From Granulicella arctica (GTDB taxonomy: Bacteria > Acidobacteriota > Terriglobia > Terriglobales > Acidobacteriaceae): a stretch of DNA of 64,000 nucleotides. Both the position numbers and the translations under genes were made by a program. Location: positions 372,001 to 436,000 of the forward strand of contig NZ_JAGTUT010000001.1 of the NCBI RefSeq assembly GCF_025685605.1, read 5' to 3'. Shown here piece by piece: positions 36,096-45,800 of this stretch (positions within the stretch are counted from its first letter, which is position 1; every line of letters starts with the position of its first letter). The notes below the pieces were generated by a model, which saw only the letters and a program-made list of their open reading frames with translations, ran no database searches and was not told the DNA's origin.

Positions 36096-38498
36096 ATGCC
36101 GCTTTCTGTTGATTGCTACCTCCGCATGTCCCTCGTCCGTATTGTCTCCGCTACATGTTGCCTGATCGGAACCACCTGTCTTGCGGCGCAACCAGGAACA
36201 ACCGCATGGCGCGATGGCAGCTTCCACATAGAGCGCAAAGGAATTGTCGAGCGCTCCGACGTGATTCTTCAAAAGCCAAATCTGCTTCCCCAGCAGGCTA
36301 TGCCGCTTGGCAACGGACGCCTCGGGCTGGCGGTATGGGCCGAGAACGGGTATACCGCGCAGCTTAATCGCGGCGATACATTTCCTCTCCGACTCTCGCC
36401 TGGGCAGGTGAACATTCCCAGCCTCAAACGGCTTACGGACGCCCCGGACTATGGTGCGCGTCTCAATGTCTACAATGGAGAATTCGAGGAGCACGGCGGC
36501 GGCATGACCGCAACCACCTATGTTGCCGAAGCACTCGATGTAATGATCATCGACGTGACGGGTGCAGACCCGAAGATCTTACAGTCCGCCGAGCTCACGC
36601 TCTGGTCGCCTCGTCAGCCAAAAGCTCTGGTGAACGGCAACAGCGGTGCTCTCGCTGAGACCTGGCTTGATGACAAGGAAGCAGGAGCCAGCGGGGAGAC
36701 CTTTGGCTCACTGGCTGCCATCACCGCCGACGGCAACGACCTTCATGCTGAGAAGACCAGTGCGCTCACGGTCAAGATTACTTTTCATTCGCACATAGAT
36801 GGCTCCTTCCGCATCCTCGTTGGCTCACCTACGTGGCGCGGTGGTGACGCGCTTGCCTCGGCTTCAACACTGCTGGTTGCAGCCGCAAAGCTATCGACGG
36901 AAGAACACCGCACATGGTGGCATCACTTCTGGGAGCGGCCCGGCTTGATGAAGCTTTCATCTGCCGATCATGCGGCCGAGTACCTTGAGAATCTTCGCAC
37001 CATCGACCTCTTCACCGCTGCCGCCGAGAGTAGGGACAAGTTGCCTGGGTCACAGGCTGGGATTGGCGACCTCTTCTCCTCGATTCGCGACTCGCACAAG
37101 TGGGGACCTTCGGCCTACTGGCATTGGAACCTCCGCATGCAGGTAAGCGCGAATCTAGGGGCGGGCCTTCCTGAACTGAACGATTCCTACTTTGCGCTCT
37201 ACAGGCAGAATCTGCCGAATATCCTCGCCTGGACGAAGCTGCACATGGCTGGCCGCCCTGGTATCTGTGTGCCAGAGACGATGCGCTTCAATGGACGCGG
37301 TTATGAAAACGAGACCTGGATAACCGAGGCTGCACTCAACTGCGCCGGCGATTCGAAGCCCTATTACAACGCACGGACGATCTCGACAGGAGCCGAGGTA
37401 TCGCTGTGGGTATGGCAGCAATATCTCTTCACCGGCGACCGTAAATTTCTTGCGCAGAATTATCCGATCCTTCGTGAGTCGGCACAATTTCTTCTGGCCT
37501 ATGCGACTCACACGCCCGACGGCGGCCTTCACACCTTTCCATCGAACGCGCATGAGTCCAAGTGGGATGTTCATGATCCCACTACGGATATCTCTGCCAT
37601 GCACGCGCTCTTCCCTGCCGTCATCGAGGCGGCAACGATCCTCAAGATTGACCCGGGGCTTGCAGCCGAGTTGAAAAAGGAGCTTGCCCATCTGCCTGTG
37701 CTGCCCCGTATCAATCTCGCTTCACCTAATGTGCTTACCGTTGCGAACGATGACTCAGCCGGAACGGTGATCGCTGCAAGTTACGACCCGGCGGCCGAAA
37801 CGCATAACTCAGAGAATCTTGGCCTTGAACCAGTCTGGCCATACGGCCTGATTGGTGATGGTGGGCCGCTCCATGCGATTGCTGTTCGCACCTTTATGGC
37901 ACGCCCGAACAAGAACGACAATGATTGGAGCGCTGATCCGGTTCAGGCAGCGAGATTGGGACTAACCGCAGAGTTCAAGTCCAGCCTTCTTGCCCTAACA
38001 GAACGCTACCAGACCTATCCATCTGGGCTTGCCAGTTTCATGGGATCTGAGTTCTACGTCGAGCAAGCTGGTGTGCTTGCCGATGCCCTGCAGACAGCAC
38101 TCGTTCAGGATTACGACGGCCTCGTTCGCATCGCTCCTGCGTGGCCCAAGGATTGGGACGCCGATGCCACTGTGGCAATCGAGCACAACGGCAGGGTCAA
38201 CCTGCAACTTCGCAAGGGAGATATCATTACCCTCGGCATCGACGCAGGCTCTGCGGACGCTATCAGGATCCGCAATCCGTGGCCAGGCATGCGGGTAGAG
38301 ATCGTTGATGCCCGCACGAATCATCCTGTGGTATCAGCAACTGACGGTCCCGTGATCGGACTGAAACCGGTAGTGGGTCACAGTTATCTCGTGAGACGAG
38401 CCGTTGCGGAAGGTCAGCCGTTGGAATTCAAGGCTGTGTCAGGAACTCCCGCGTTCCTACCAAAGTCTCTCGGTTCCCGCGCTATCGGGATTCGATAA
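36096..38498 (+). CDS. Secreted GH95-like glycoside hydrolase
   Basis: This 800-residue exported protein resembles the six-hairpin glycosidases of family GH95 and related DUF5703-type proteins. The likely signal peptide starts at Met11 (36126), giving MSLVRIVSATCCLIGTTCLAA with cleavage near AAQ; the longer ATG at 36096 has no better binding site. The N-terminal beta domain (PLGNGRLGLAVWAENG) is followed by an alpha-barrel region with WHWNLRMQVSANLGAGLPEL, a CVPETMRFNGRGYENETW stretch and FPSNAHESKWDVHDPTTDIS, whose acidic residues are candidates for catalysis. The C-terminal beta part is short. A fucoside or other deoxy-sugar glycan could be the target, but this is inferred. Confidence 0.7.
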   Translation: MPLSVDCYLRMSLVRIVSATCCLIGTTCLAAQPGTTAWRDGSFHIERKGIVERSDVILQKPNLLPQQAMPLGNGRLGLAVWAENGYTAQLNRGDTFPLRLSPGQVNIPSLKRLTDAPDYGARLNVYNGEFEEHGGGMTATTYVAEALDVMIIDVTGADPKILQSAELTLWSPRQPKALVNGNSGALAETWLDDKEAGASGETFGSLAAITADGNDLHAEKTSALTVKITFHSHIDGSFRILVGSPTWRGGDALASASTLLVAAAKLSTEEHRTWWHHFWERPGLMKLSSADHAAEYLENLRTIDLFTAAAESRDKLPGSQAGIGDLFSSIRDSHKWGPSAYWHWNLRMQVSANLGAGLPELNDSYFALYRQNLPNILAWTKLHMAGRPGICVPETMRFNGRGYENETWITEAALNCAGDSKPYYNARTISTGAEVSLWVWQQYLFTGDRKFLAQNYPILRESAQFLLAYATHTPDGGLHTFPSNAHESKWDVHDPTTDISAMHALFPAVIEAATILKIDPGLAAELKKELAHLPVLPRINLASPNVLTVANDDSAGTVIAASYDPAAETHNSENLGLEPVWPYGLIGDGGPLHAIAVRTFMARPNKNDNDWSADPVQAARLGLTAEFKSSLLALTERYQTYPSGLASFMGSEFYVEQAGVLADALQTALVQDYDGLVRIAPAWPKDWDADATVAIEHNGRVNLQLRKGDIITLGIDAGSADAIRIRNPWPGMRVEIVDARTNHPVVSATDGPVIGLKPVVGHSYLVRRAVAEGQPLEFKAVSGTPAFLPKSLGSRAIGIR

Positions 38499-38558
38499 AG
38501 AAGTATGGAAAAGTTGTAGCGACGCAGAGAAGATCTCCTTCGAAAATCGGAGGTTTGT

Positions 38559-39061
38559 ATGCTGACAACAGAACATCTTCTGGCAGAGTCACCTCTGGGC
38601 ATGCTGACCCTAGTCAGTGCGGACGAGCTGTTGAGCGGGCTCTACACGCCAGACCATCTGCTTGGATCGAAGGTGCAACCGCTTGGATCGCGATCGTTCA
38701 CTGGCTTTCAAAGCTGTTCGCTCAGAGCTCCGCGAGTACTTCGACCTGAAGCGCAGGGACTTCACATTTTCCACTAGCTCTGGTAGGTGTAGCTTTCCAG
38801 CAGTCGCTCTGGAAACTGTTGCGTGCCATTCCTTTCGGAGAGACTCGCCTATGGTCAACTGGCCGAGGCACTTTGCACCGGAGAGCATGCGAGCGGTAAG
38901 GTTGGCGAACAGCCGAAATTCCCATCAGCATCGTCATACCCTGTCATCGCGTGATCGGGGGTGGCGGCAGCCTGACGGACTGTGCCGGAGGGGCCGGCCG
39001 CAAACGGATGCTATTGGACCTGGAAGGAGCGTTGCCGTCACGGCAACTTACTCTTTTATAG
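38559..39061 (+). pseudogene. ogt: Decayed methylated-DNA-cysteine methyltransferase (ogt) pseudogene
   Basis: GGAGG precedes an ATG at 38559, but Ogt-like segments run through successive frames. These are SPLGMLTLVSADELLSGLYT (frame of 38559), KAVRSELREYFDLKRRDFTF (from about 38708), AFQQSLWKLLRAIPFGETR (38792), YGQLAEAL (38850), RAVRLANSRN (about 38890) and PISIVIPCHRVIG with RKRMLLDLE (38921 on). The active-site PCHRV box is intact at 38939-38953. Together they cover a whole Ogt of ~165 residues with at least five frame changes, each in the same direction. One is an extra T at 38920. The protein cannot be made; alkylation repair must rely on another gene. Confidence 0.85.
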
Positions 39062-39177
39062 TAGTGTGCTGTACAGTCTCAACCACTTTCGTGCGGTCGC
39101 GGCTGTAGATCCAAAACATGCTCACGTACTTGAGTACCATCCAACTCATCACACTGGCACACTGACGGGCGCAAGCT

Positions 39178-40797
39178 TCATGGCTTGCTTCCTGGAACCT
39201 TTTGATATCCCCGGCTCATCCTAAGCGCCTCCTCCATCTGCTTCAGTGCTTCAATATCTTCTACACTTCCGTACCAACGGATGATCTCGCCGGAAGGACC
39301 ACGGAGAGCCGTCCCTCGCGCGCGCATCCAGCGCCAACCGCCCTCGGGCCGAACTACGCGGTACTCCACATCGATTGGCTCCCCGGTGCGTAGCGCGTCG
39401 TTGACGATCTTAACGGTAGGGTCGACATCCTCCGGGTGCAGCGCATGGAGCCATCCCCTTTTGAGTGAGTCCTCTTTGCTGAGACCCGTGGTGCGCGACC
39501 AACGCGAGCTGACGTCCAGGATGTCTCCTTCCGGGCTCATCGTCCACGGCATCTGAGGAATCAACTCGACCATATTTTCAAAGTGATCTTTGCTTGCAGC
39601 CAGCGCTTCTTCGGCACGCTCACGACGCGTAACGTCGACGACAGCAACCGCAATGCCGATCACCTCATCACCCTCATCCAGCGCCGGGTGGTAAGAAAGA
39701 AGAGCTGCCCAATCTGCTCCTCCGAGTTTGACCCCGGGCCGGGAGACGAGGACGTCCGAGATGGCCTCTCCTCGCAAGGCACGAAGCAGATACGGCTTCA
39801 AGATCGGGTAGGCGTCCGGAATCATCTCCTCTACTGTCTTTCCCAAGTGAGCAGCGATCGCGGAACCGTTCATTTCGGCAAGTCGCTTATTGATGCTGAT
39901 GTAGCGCAGGTTACAGTCAAGAAACGCAATACCGACGGGCGCTCCGTCGTAGATTGCCTGCATCTGCGCCAGACGCTGGGCAGGGAGAGCCTCGAGGCTC
40001 GACACGACCCACTGCGTGGTTTGATTCGGGACGGAAGGGATGCGAGGGGTTCTGCGGATCACCTCTCCGATGCTGGCAGCCTCCAGAGGCTGTCCATAGA
40101 GCCATCCCTGCCCTTGCTTACACCCAAGTCGCAGCAGCATGTCTGCCTGCGCCTCAGTCTCAATGCCTTCTGCGAGCGTGCTGAGTCCGAGGCTGTGCCC
40201 AAGACCTATGATGGCAGCGACGATCTTTCGGCTCTCCCGCTTTCTGGTCATTGCGGCGACGAAGCTGCGATCGATCTTCAACTCGTCGAACGGGAGAACG
40301 TGGAGGTGCTGCAGGCTGGAGTAGCCGGTGCCGAAGTCGTCGAGAGCAAGCTTGCAGCCGAGTGCTTTCAACCTGCCGATGGTCTTCCTTGCTCCGGCGA
40401 TATCGTCGACCAGCGCATTCTCTGTAATCTCCAGCTTGAGCCGTTCCAGAGGGAAGCTTGCCTTCTCCGCAGCGTCGCTAATCTGACCGGGCAGATTGAG
40501 GTCATAGAGTTGTCGTGGCGATAGATTCACTGCCAGGATGAGCGCCTCCGGTAACGATGGCGCAGACAGAAATGCTTTTCCGAGGATCTGGTCGGTCAAC
40601 TCCCCGATTAAGCCCTCCGACTCCGCAATGGAGATGAAATTCTCGGGCAGAATGAGACCCTGCTGGGGATGCCGCCATCGGGCCAGAACCTCGAAGCCGA
40701 TGAGCTCTCCGGTAGCCAATGCTACAAGCGGCTGAAAGCAAGGCACTAGCTCATCGTGGTGCAACGCCTGGCGTACTTGCTCCGGTTTTACCATCAT
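39178..40797 (-). CDS. c-di-GMP phosphodiesterase (EAL) with C-terminal PAS domains
   Basis: This 539-residue cytosolic protein has an N-terminal EAL domain (residues 1-250). The signature is FEVLARWRHP (Glu36-Val-Leu), with NLSPRQL, KLEITENAL, DDFGTGYSSL, LKIDRSFV and AEGIETEAQ, so the catalytic metal and base residues look complete. Two PAS domains follow (about 275-395 and 400-525). The protein stops just after the PAC segment and the start of a signalling coil (IEALKQMEEAL), where a further output domain would usually begin. The order EAL then PAS is unusual and the C-terminus may be truncated. It lies next to the ogt pseudogene. Confidence 0.88.
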   Translation of the reverse strand: MMVKPEQVRQALHHDELVPCFQPLVALATGELIGFEVLARWRHPQQGLILPENFISIAESEGLIGELTDQILGKAFLSAPSLPEALILAVNLSPRQLYDLNLPGQISDAAEKASFPLERLKLEITENALVDDIAGARKTIGRLKALGCKLALDDFGTGYSSLQHLHVLPFDELKIDRSFVAAMTRKRESRKIVAAIIGLGHSLGLSTLAEGIETEAQADMLLRLGCKQGQGWLYGQPLEAASIGEVIRRTPRIPSVPNQTTQWVVSSLEALPAQRLAQMQAIYDGAPVGIAFLDCNLRYISINKRLAEMNGSAIAAHLGKTVEEMIPDAYPILKPYLLRALRGEAISDVLVSRPGVKLGGADWAALLSYHPALDEGDEVIGIAVAVVDVTRRERAEEALAASKDHFENMVELIPQMPWTMSPEGDILDVSSRWSRTTGLSKEDSLKRGWLHALHPEDVDPTVKIVNDALRTGEPIDVEYRVVRPEGGWRWMRARGTALRGPSGEIIRWYGSVEDIEALKQMEEALRMSRGYQKVPGSKP

Positions 40798-41114
40798 TCG
40801 GGAGTGTTGACCACAACGACACGCGCTGAAGGAGCGCTTCGTTTTTCCTCAGCCTGTAGACCCCGATAGTATATGCGCTTGAAACACCTATGCCGCAGGT
40901 GTTTCATCCCAATGTCTTTTGCGGATGGGAGACGATGAAGCTATCGGAGGCGTGAGAGCGTAGCACCCATTCGCAAAGGAACAAAAAAAATAGACTAACT
41001 GGCTCCTCGACGACCGCATCGCTTCGGTGCGATGAAATCAGCTTGGGGGCAGGTGAACATGAGCAACACAAGCTGACAAAGCGACGCAGAGATGCTTGGT
41101 ACTAAAATCGACTT
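40798..41114. other. Intergenic region with hairpins, no gene
   Basis: This 317-base gap separates the divergent EAL and M23 genes. It holds a perfect 10-bp hairpin at 40880-40906 and a 6-bp hairpin at 41017-41034 (CATCGC/GCGATG), plus an A-run near 40982. No open frame with a good binding site was seen. No Shine-Dalgarno sequence precedes the downstream GTG start. Confidence 0.5.
40880..40906. repeat. Perfect 10-bp inverted repeat
   Basis: TGAAACACCT (40880-40889) and AGGTGTTTCA (40897-40906) flank a 7-base centre. It lies 83 bases upstream of the EAL gene start on the minus strand. There is no T-run, so an operator or a 5'-leader hairpin is more likely than a terminator. Confidence 0.7.
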
Positions 41115-42413
41115 GTGAGAACCCCTAATTCTGCAAACCTCCTTTTGTTTCCGCTATGCGTGGCTCTAACCGGCTGCGGTAAGCCCTTGCTCGACCTGCC
41201 TGCATCTGTAAACACCATCGGACAAGCAACGCCCATCGCCGTACACGTCCAGGCTTCCCACGGCGTCAGTAAGCTGACTGCCACCTTCGCCCAGAACGGC
41301 GCACAATACCAGGCTTGGCAGAGTCCCGCTGCCTCGAAGGATGCGGACACTACATTCAACTTCGAGGTTGGCGTCAAGACCACTCCCCAGTTGCATGATG
41401 GGCCTGCCCGCCTGATTCTTGAAGCCACCTCCGGCGGTCTGTTCCACGGCACAACCCGGATGGAGCGCGAGGTGAACGTGGTCACTCAGCCACCGCTCGT
41501 CAGCGCCGACTCCGACCAGCACTACCTATACCTCGGCATGGCCGACCTCGCCACCATGAACATCACCGGCACCTACACGTCTGCGGGCGTTCGGGTCGGA
41601 GACCAGACCTTTCGTGCGTGGCCCATGCCCGGCGGCAAACCCGGCCTCTTCTCTCTCTTTGCGTTCGCCTGGAACATGCCTGCCGGCACGACACCGCTTG
41701 TCTATGCCTCGAATGGATCAGGCAATGATGTGATGACCCCGCTGACCGTCATCTTCCCCAAAAAGGAACAGCCCGTCTACACCCAGCACGAGATCCAGAT
41801 CTCTGACCAGTTCCTGCAGAAGGTTCTGGGTGAGCTTGACCCCAACGGCACGGGCGATCCCGTTGCGCGCTTCGTGAAGATCAACACCGAGATGCGCCAG
41901 GCGAATAACAAGACGCTGGCCAATCTGCAGTTTAAGACTGCTGACAGCTTTCTTTGGTCGCAGCCCTTCACGCGGCAGTCGCATGCGCAGGCTGAGGCTA
42001 CCTTCGCTGATGTGCGCAGCTACATGTACCACGGCAAGAAGATCGATCAGCAGGTGCATCTTGGCTACGATCTGGCCTCCACACAACATGTGGGCGTTGA
42101 GGCCTCGAACGATGGCCGCATCGTCTGGGCCGCTCCGCTGGGCATCTATGGCAACTGCATCGTGGTCGACCACGGCTACGGGCTGCAGACTATCTATGGC
42201 CACATGAGCCGGATCGACATGCATGTGGGTGACATGGTCAAGCGCTCTCAGGTGATGGGGCTGAGTGGCATGACGGGGATGGCTGGCGGCGACCACGTCC
42301 ACTTCGCGATGCAGCTCGATGGGGTTCAGATCGATCCCAAGGAGTGGTGGGACGCGCACTGGATCAAGGACCATGTCGTCCGGCGTGTCGATCTGCCTGG
42401 CTTCAGCAAGTAG
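41115..42413 (+). CDS. M23 (LytM-type) metallopeptidase lipoprotein
   Basis: This 432-residue protein reads from a GTG at 41115 into a lipoprotein signal (LCVALTGC). The middle 280 residues are beta-rich and unrecognised. The C-terminal domain (about 300-425) is an M23 peptidoglycan endopeptidase with zinc ligands His315 and Asp319 in HLGYD and the HxH pair His394/His396 in GGDHVHFAM. All four expected zinc and catalytic positions are present, so it should be active, unlike degenerate M23 activators. It would act on the cell wall from the membrane. No clear ribosome binding site precedes the GTG, so the start is uncertain. Confidence 0.9.
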   Translation: MRTPNSANLLLFPLCVALTGCGKPLLDLPASVNTIGQATPIAVHVQASHGVSKLTATFAQNGAQYQAWQSPAASKDADTTFNFEVGVKTTPQLHDGPARLILEATSGGLFHGTTRMEREVNVVTQPPLVSADSDQHYLYLGMADLATMNITGTYTSAGVRVGDQTFRAWPMPGGKPGLFSLFAFAWNMPAGTTPLVYASNGSGNDVMTPLTVIFPKKEQPVYTQHEIQISDQFLQKVLGELDPNGTGDPVARFVKINTEMRQANNKTLANLQFKTADSFLWSQPFTRQSHAQAEATFADVRSYMYHGKKIDQQVHLGYDLASTQHVGVEASNDGRIVWAAPLGIYGNCIVVDHGYGLQTIYGHMSRIDMHVGDMVKRSQVMGLSGMTGMAGGDHVHFAMQLDGVQIDPKEWWDAHWIKDHVVRRVDLPGFSK

Positions 42414-42800
42414 TTGTAAAGCTACTCGTAGGAGGGACCATTCGGACATCCTTACTCGCCAGATTCAAGAGGCGACGGCGCCGCAGTGCGTCCAGAGTGT
42501 ATTCGGAATTGCCTCCACTCTAACCCAAGGAGCATCGATTGCAGGTAAATCCGCAGCACATGAAGCACGCGACAGCCTGGGCCTCCGAGCAAGTTTCACT
42601 TGCCTGAAAAACAAGCTTGTGCTTCTATTGGTGCACACAGATTTCACCTCGTTCTCCCTCCTCAGAAATCGGCCCAGTTTTTGTCGGGAATACTCACGCA
42701 AGTTCCATCGAGCGATTTGAATTCTGAACTCGGCTGGTGCTGCGATCGATGTGAGCGTTGGTCTGTGGCGTACTGACCGGTGAAGCTGAAAGGAGATTTC
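42414..42800. other. Intergenic region before the GMC oxidoreductase
   Basis: No gene was recognised in this 387-base gap. It should hold the promoter for the GMC-hydrolase and nitroreductase-like pair. Open frames that cross it on both strands have no protein-like composition. AAAGGAG sits at 42789-42795, just before the downstream ATG. Confidence 0.45.
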
Positions 42801-45800
42801 ATGCCTCGTCTTTCGTCGTTGATTGAGGATATTAAAAGTCATTATTCGGTTGCTGTTATTGGATCAGGATATGGCGGTGGTATTGCAGCGTCTCGGCTCT
42901 CACGGGCGGGTCAGCAGGTGTGTGTCCTGGAACGCGGCCTGGAGTTTCAGCCTGGAGAGTATCCAAATACGGTACCCGAGGTGCTCGCCCAAACGCAGGT
43001 GGATTCCCCCGCCGCGTTCGTCGGCTCACGAACCGGCTTATACGACATGCGGGTGAGCGATGACATCGACGTCTTCTGTGGCTGTGGACTGGGCGGGACC
43101 TCCCTCGTAAATGCAAACGTTTCCCTGCCCGCGGAACCGCGAGTGTTTGACGACACGCGCTGGCCGGATGAGTTCCGCGCCGACGTCGCGACGAAGCTCC
43201 AGAGAGGCTATCAACTCGCCCAGGAGATGCTCACACCATCGCCATATCCAGACAACTTTCCTACCCTGCCGAAGTTGCAGGCACTCGAGAAATCGGCCGG
43301 ATCGCTGAACGAAAAGTTCTATCGACCGCCCATCAACGTTACGTTCAAGGATGGGCTTAATGCAGCCGGAGTGCCGCAGAAGGCATGCACTCTTTGCGGT
43401 GACTGCGTGACAGGGTGCAACTATTCCGCGAAGAATACTGTGCTGATGAACTACCTGCCTGACGCGCGTAACCACGGCGCAGAAATTTATACACAGGTAG
43501 GCGTGCGTTTCCTTGAGTACAAAGAAGGCCTGTGGCTCATTCACTACCAATTCCTGGATTCTGGCCGCGAATTATTCGACGCGCCAACGCAGTTCATCAC
43601 TGCGGATATGGTGGTGGTCTCTGCTGGGATGCTCGGCTCCACGGAGATCCTGCTGCGGTCCAAGGCAAATGGACTTAGCGTCTCAGATCGTGTGGGACAG
43701 CACTTCACGGGCAACGGCGATGTTCTCGCATTCGGGTACGACACCAACGACGTCATCGATGGTGTTGGATATGGGTCGCTGCCGCCACAGGGTCGAGATC
43801 CTGTTGGCCCATGCATCACCGGAATCATCGACGACCGTCTTCAGCCAAACCTGGATGATGGCATGGTGATTGAAGAGGGTTCAATTCCAGGAGCGCTCGG
43901 AGACCTGCTTCCCGCCGCCCTGGCGGCGATCGCGCCGTGGGCTGGAACCAACCTCTCACCGGGGTTAGGCGGCTTTGTAGAAGAACGGACGCGGGAGTTA
44001 GAGAGCCTGGTTTGCGGCCCCTATCACGGAGCGGTACAGAACACCCAGACCTACCTGGTGATGACGCATGACGATGCGAGTGGCTCCATGACGCTGGAAG
44101 ATGACCGGCTGCGTCTGCACTGGCCGGGTGCCGGAACTCAACCTGTGTTCCAGCGAGTCAACGATCGACTTGATCAAGCGAGTAAGGCTCTGGGCGGAGT
44201 CTACGTAAGGAATCCTCTGTGGAGCGACCTCACCAACCATAATCTCATCACGGTTCACCCGCTAGGCGGTTGTACCATGTCTGCCGACGCTACAACAGGC
44301 GTGGTCAACCACAAGGGCCAGGTGTTCTCGGCCACTACCGGAACCTCTGTCTACGACAGCCTCTACGTGTGCGACGGTTCGGTTATGCCGCGATCACTTG
44401 GAGTAAATCCTCTGTTGACGATCTCGGCAGTTGCTGAGCGGTGTTGTGCGCTCATAGCCGAGGATCGAGGATGGACGATCGACTACAACTCTACCCAAAC
44501 TCTGCAGCCATCTTCGGCCCCTGTTGCAGTAGGTCTTAGATTTACCGAGGCAATGAAGGGTTTCTTCTCGATGCACGTCACCGACGATTTTGCGAAGGGG
44601 AGCGAGCAGGGCGAGCAGGACAACTCTAATTTTGAGTTCATCCTGACAGTCATTGCAGACGATCTGGATCAACTGCTCGCCAGTCCTGACCATCCGGCAC
44701 GTATGGTCGGTATGGCTACAGCGCCTGCTCTTTCTGCAAAGCCGCTAACAGTAAGCAAAGGTGAATTCCGGCTGCTGGTCACCGATCCCAGTCAGCCAGA
44801 TTCGCGCCTCATGACGTATGCCATGAATCTCACCTCTGAAGAAGGAAAGGTCTTCGTTTTCACCGGAACCAAGATCATCAAGAACGATGGAATTCTGAAC
44901 CTCTGGCGTGATTCGTCCACCCTCTACATCACTATTTCGGATGTGTCAGGAGCTGTCCTGGGCAAGGGAATACTGGTGATCGAGCCCGCAGACTTTATGC
45001 GACAGATGATGACCATGGAAATTACGAATGCAAAGGACGATCTGGAGCGACTTACCAGCATCATCCGCTTCGGGAAGTACTTTGCCGGATCCCTGTTCGA
45101 CGTCTACGGTGGAGCGCTGGCACCTGCCAGCGAATTTAATCCGCAACCTATACCGAGAAAGAAACGCCCCCTCCGCATGTGTGCTCCGGAGGTCTACCAT
45201 TTCCTGACCGAGGATCACGTTGAGCTGCGACTGACGAGATATAAGGGCGGAGTGAAGGGACCTGTGATGCTTTCTCCTGGGTACGGAACGTCAACCGTTG
45301 CCTATCTCATCGATACCGTCGATACGAACTTTCCCGAGTTTTTGTATGCGAATGGCTATGACGTGTGGCTGTTCGACTATCGCGCCAGCCCAGCGTTGCC
45401 CTCGGCACGTACTCAATTTTCGCTGGACGATGTTGCGACCAAGGATTACCCCGCAGCCGTAGCCCAGGTTCGATCAGTTACAGGTGCTGCAGATATCCAG
45501 ATCGTCGCACACTGCGTCGGCTCAATGACCTTCCTGATGAGCATGCTTTCGGGCAAGCTTCAGGGGATTCGATCAGCTGTATGCTCGCAGGTTGGGTTTT
45601 ATCCAACGACTTCGCCGGAAAATCAGCTCAAGGCCATCTTTAATGTCGGATCTTTTCTACATGATCTCGGCATTGACACTGTTACTACTGACTTCGACCC
45701 TTCGAAGTGGACGGATATCCTTGCCGACGCCTTGCTGAAACCGAACATCGCCGGACCGCCATGTACCAGTGCGGTGTGCCGCCGCATCTGGGCAATCTAC

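Noticed and set aside
42465..42842. 125-codon minus-strand frame in the gap before the GMC gene
   Set aside because: No binding site, no recognisable domain, and it overlaps the start of the GMC gene antisense.
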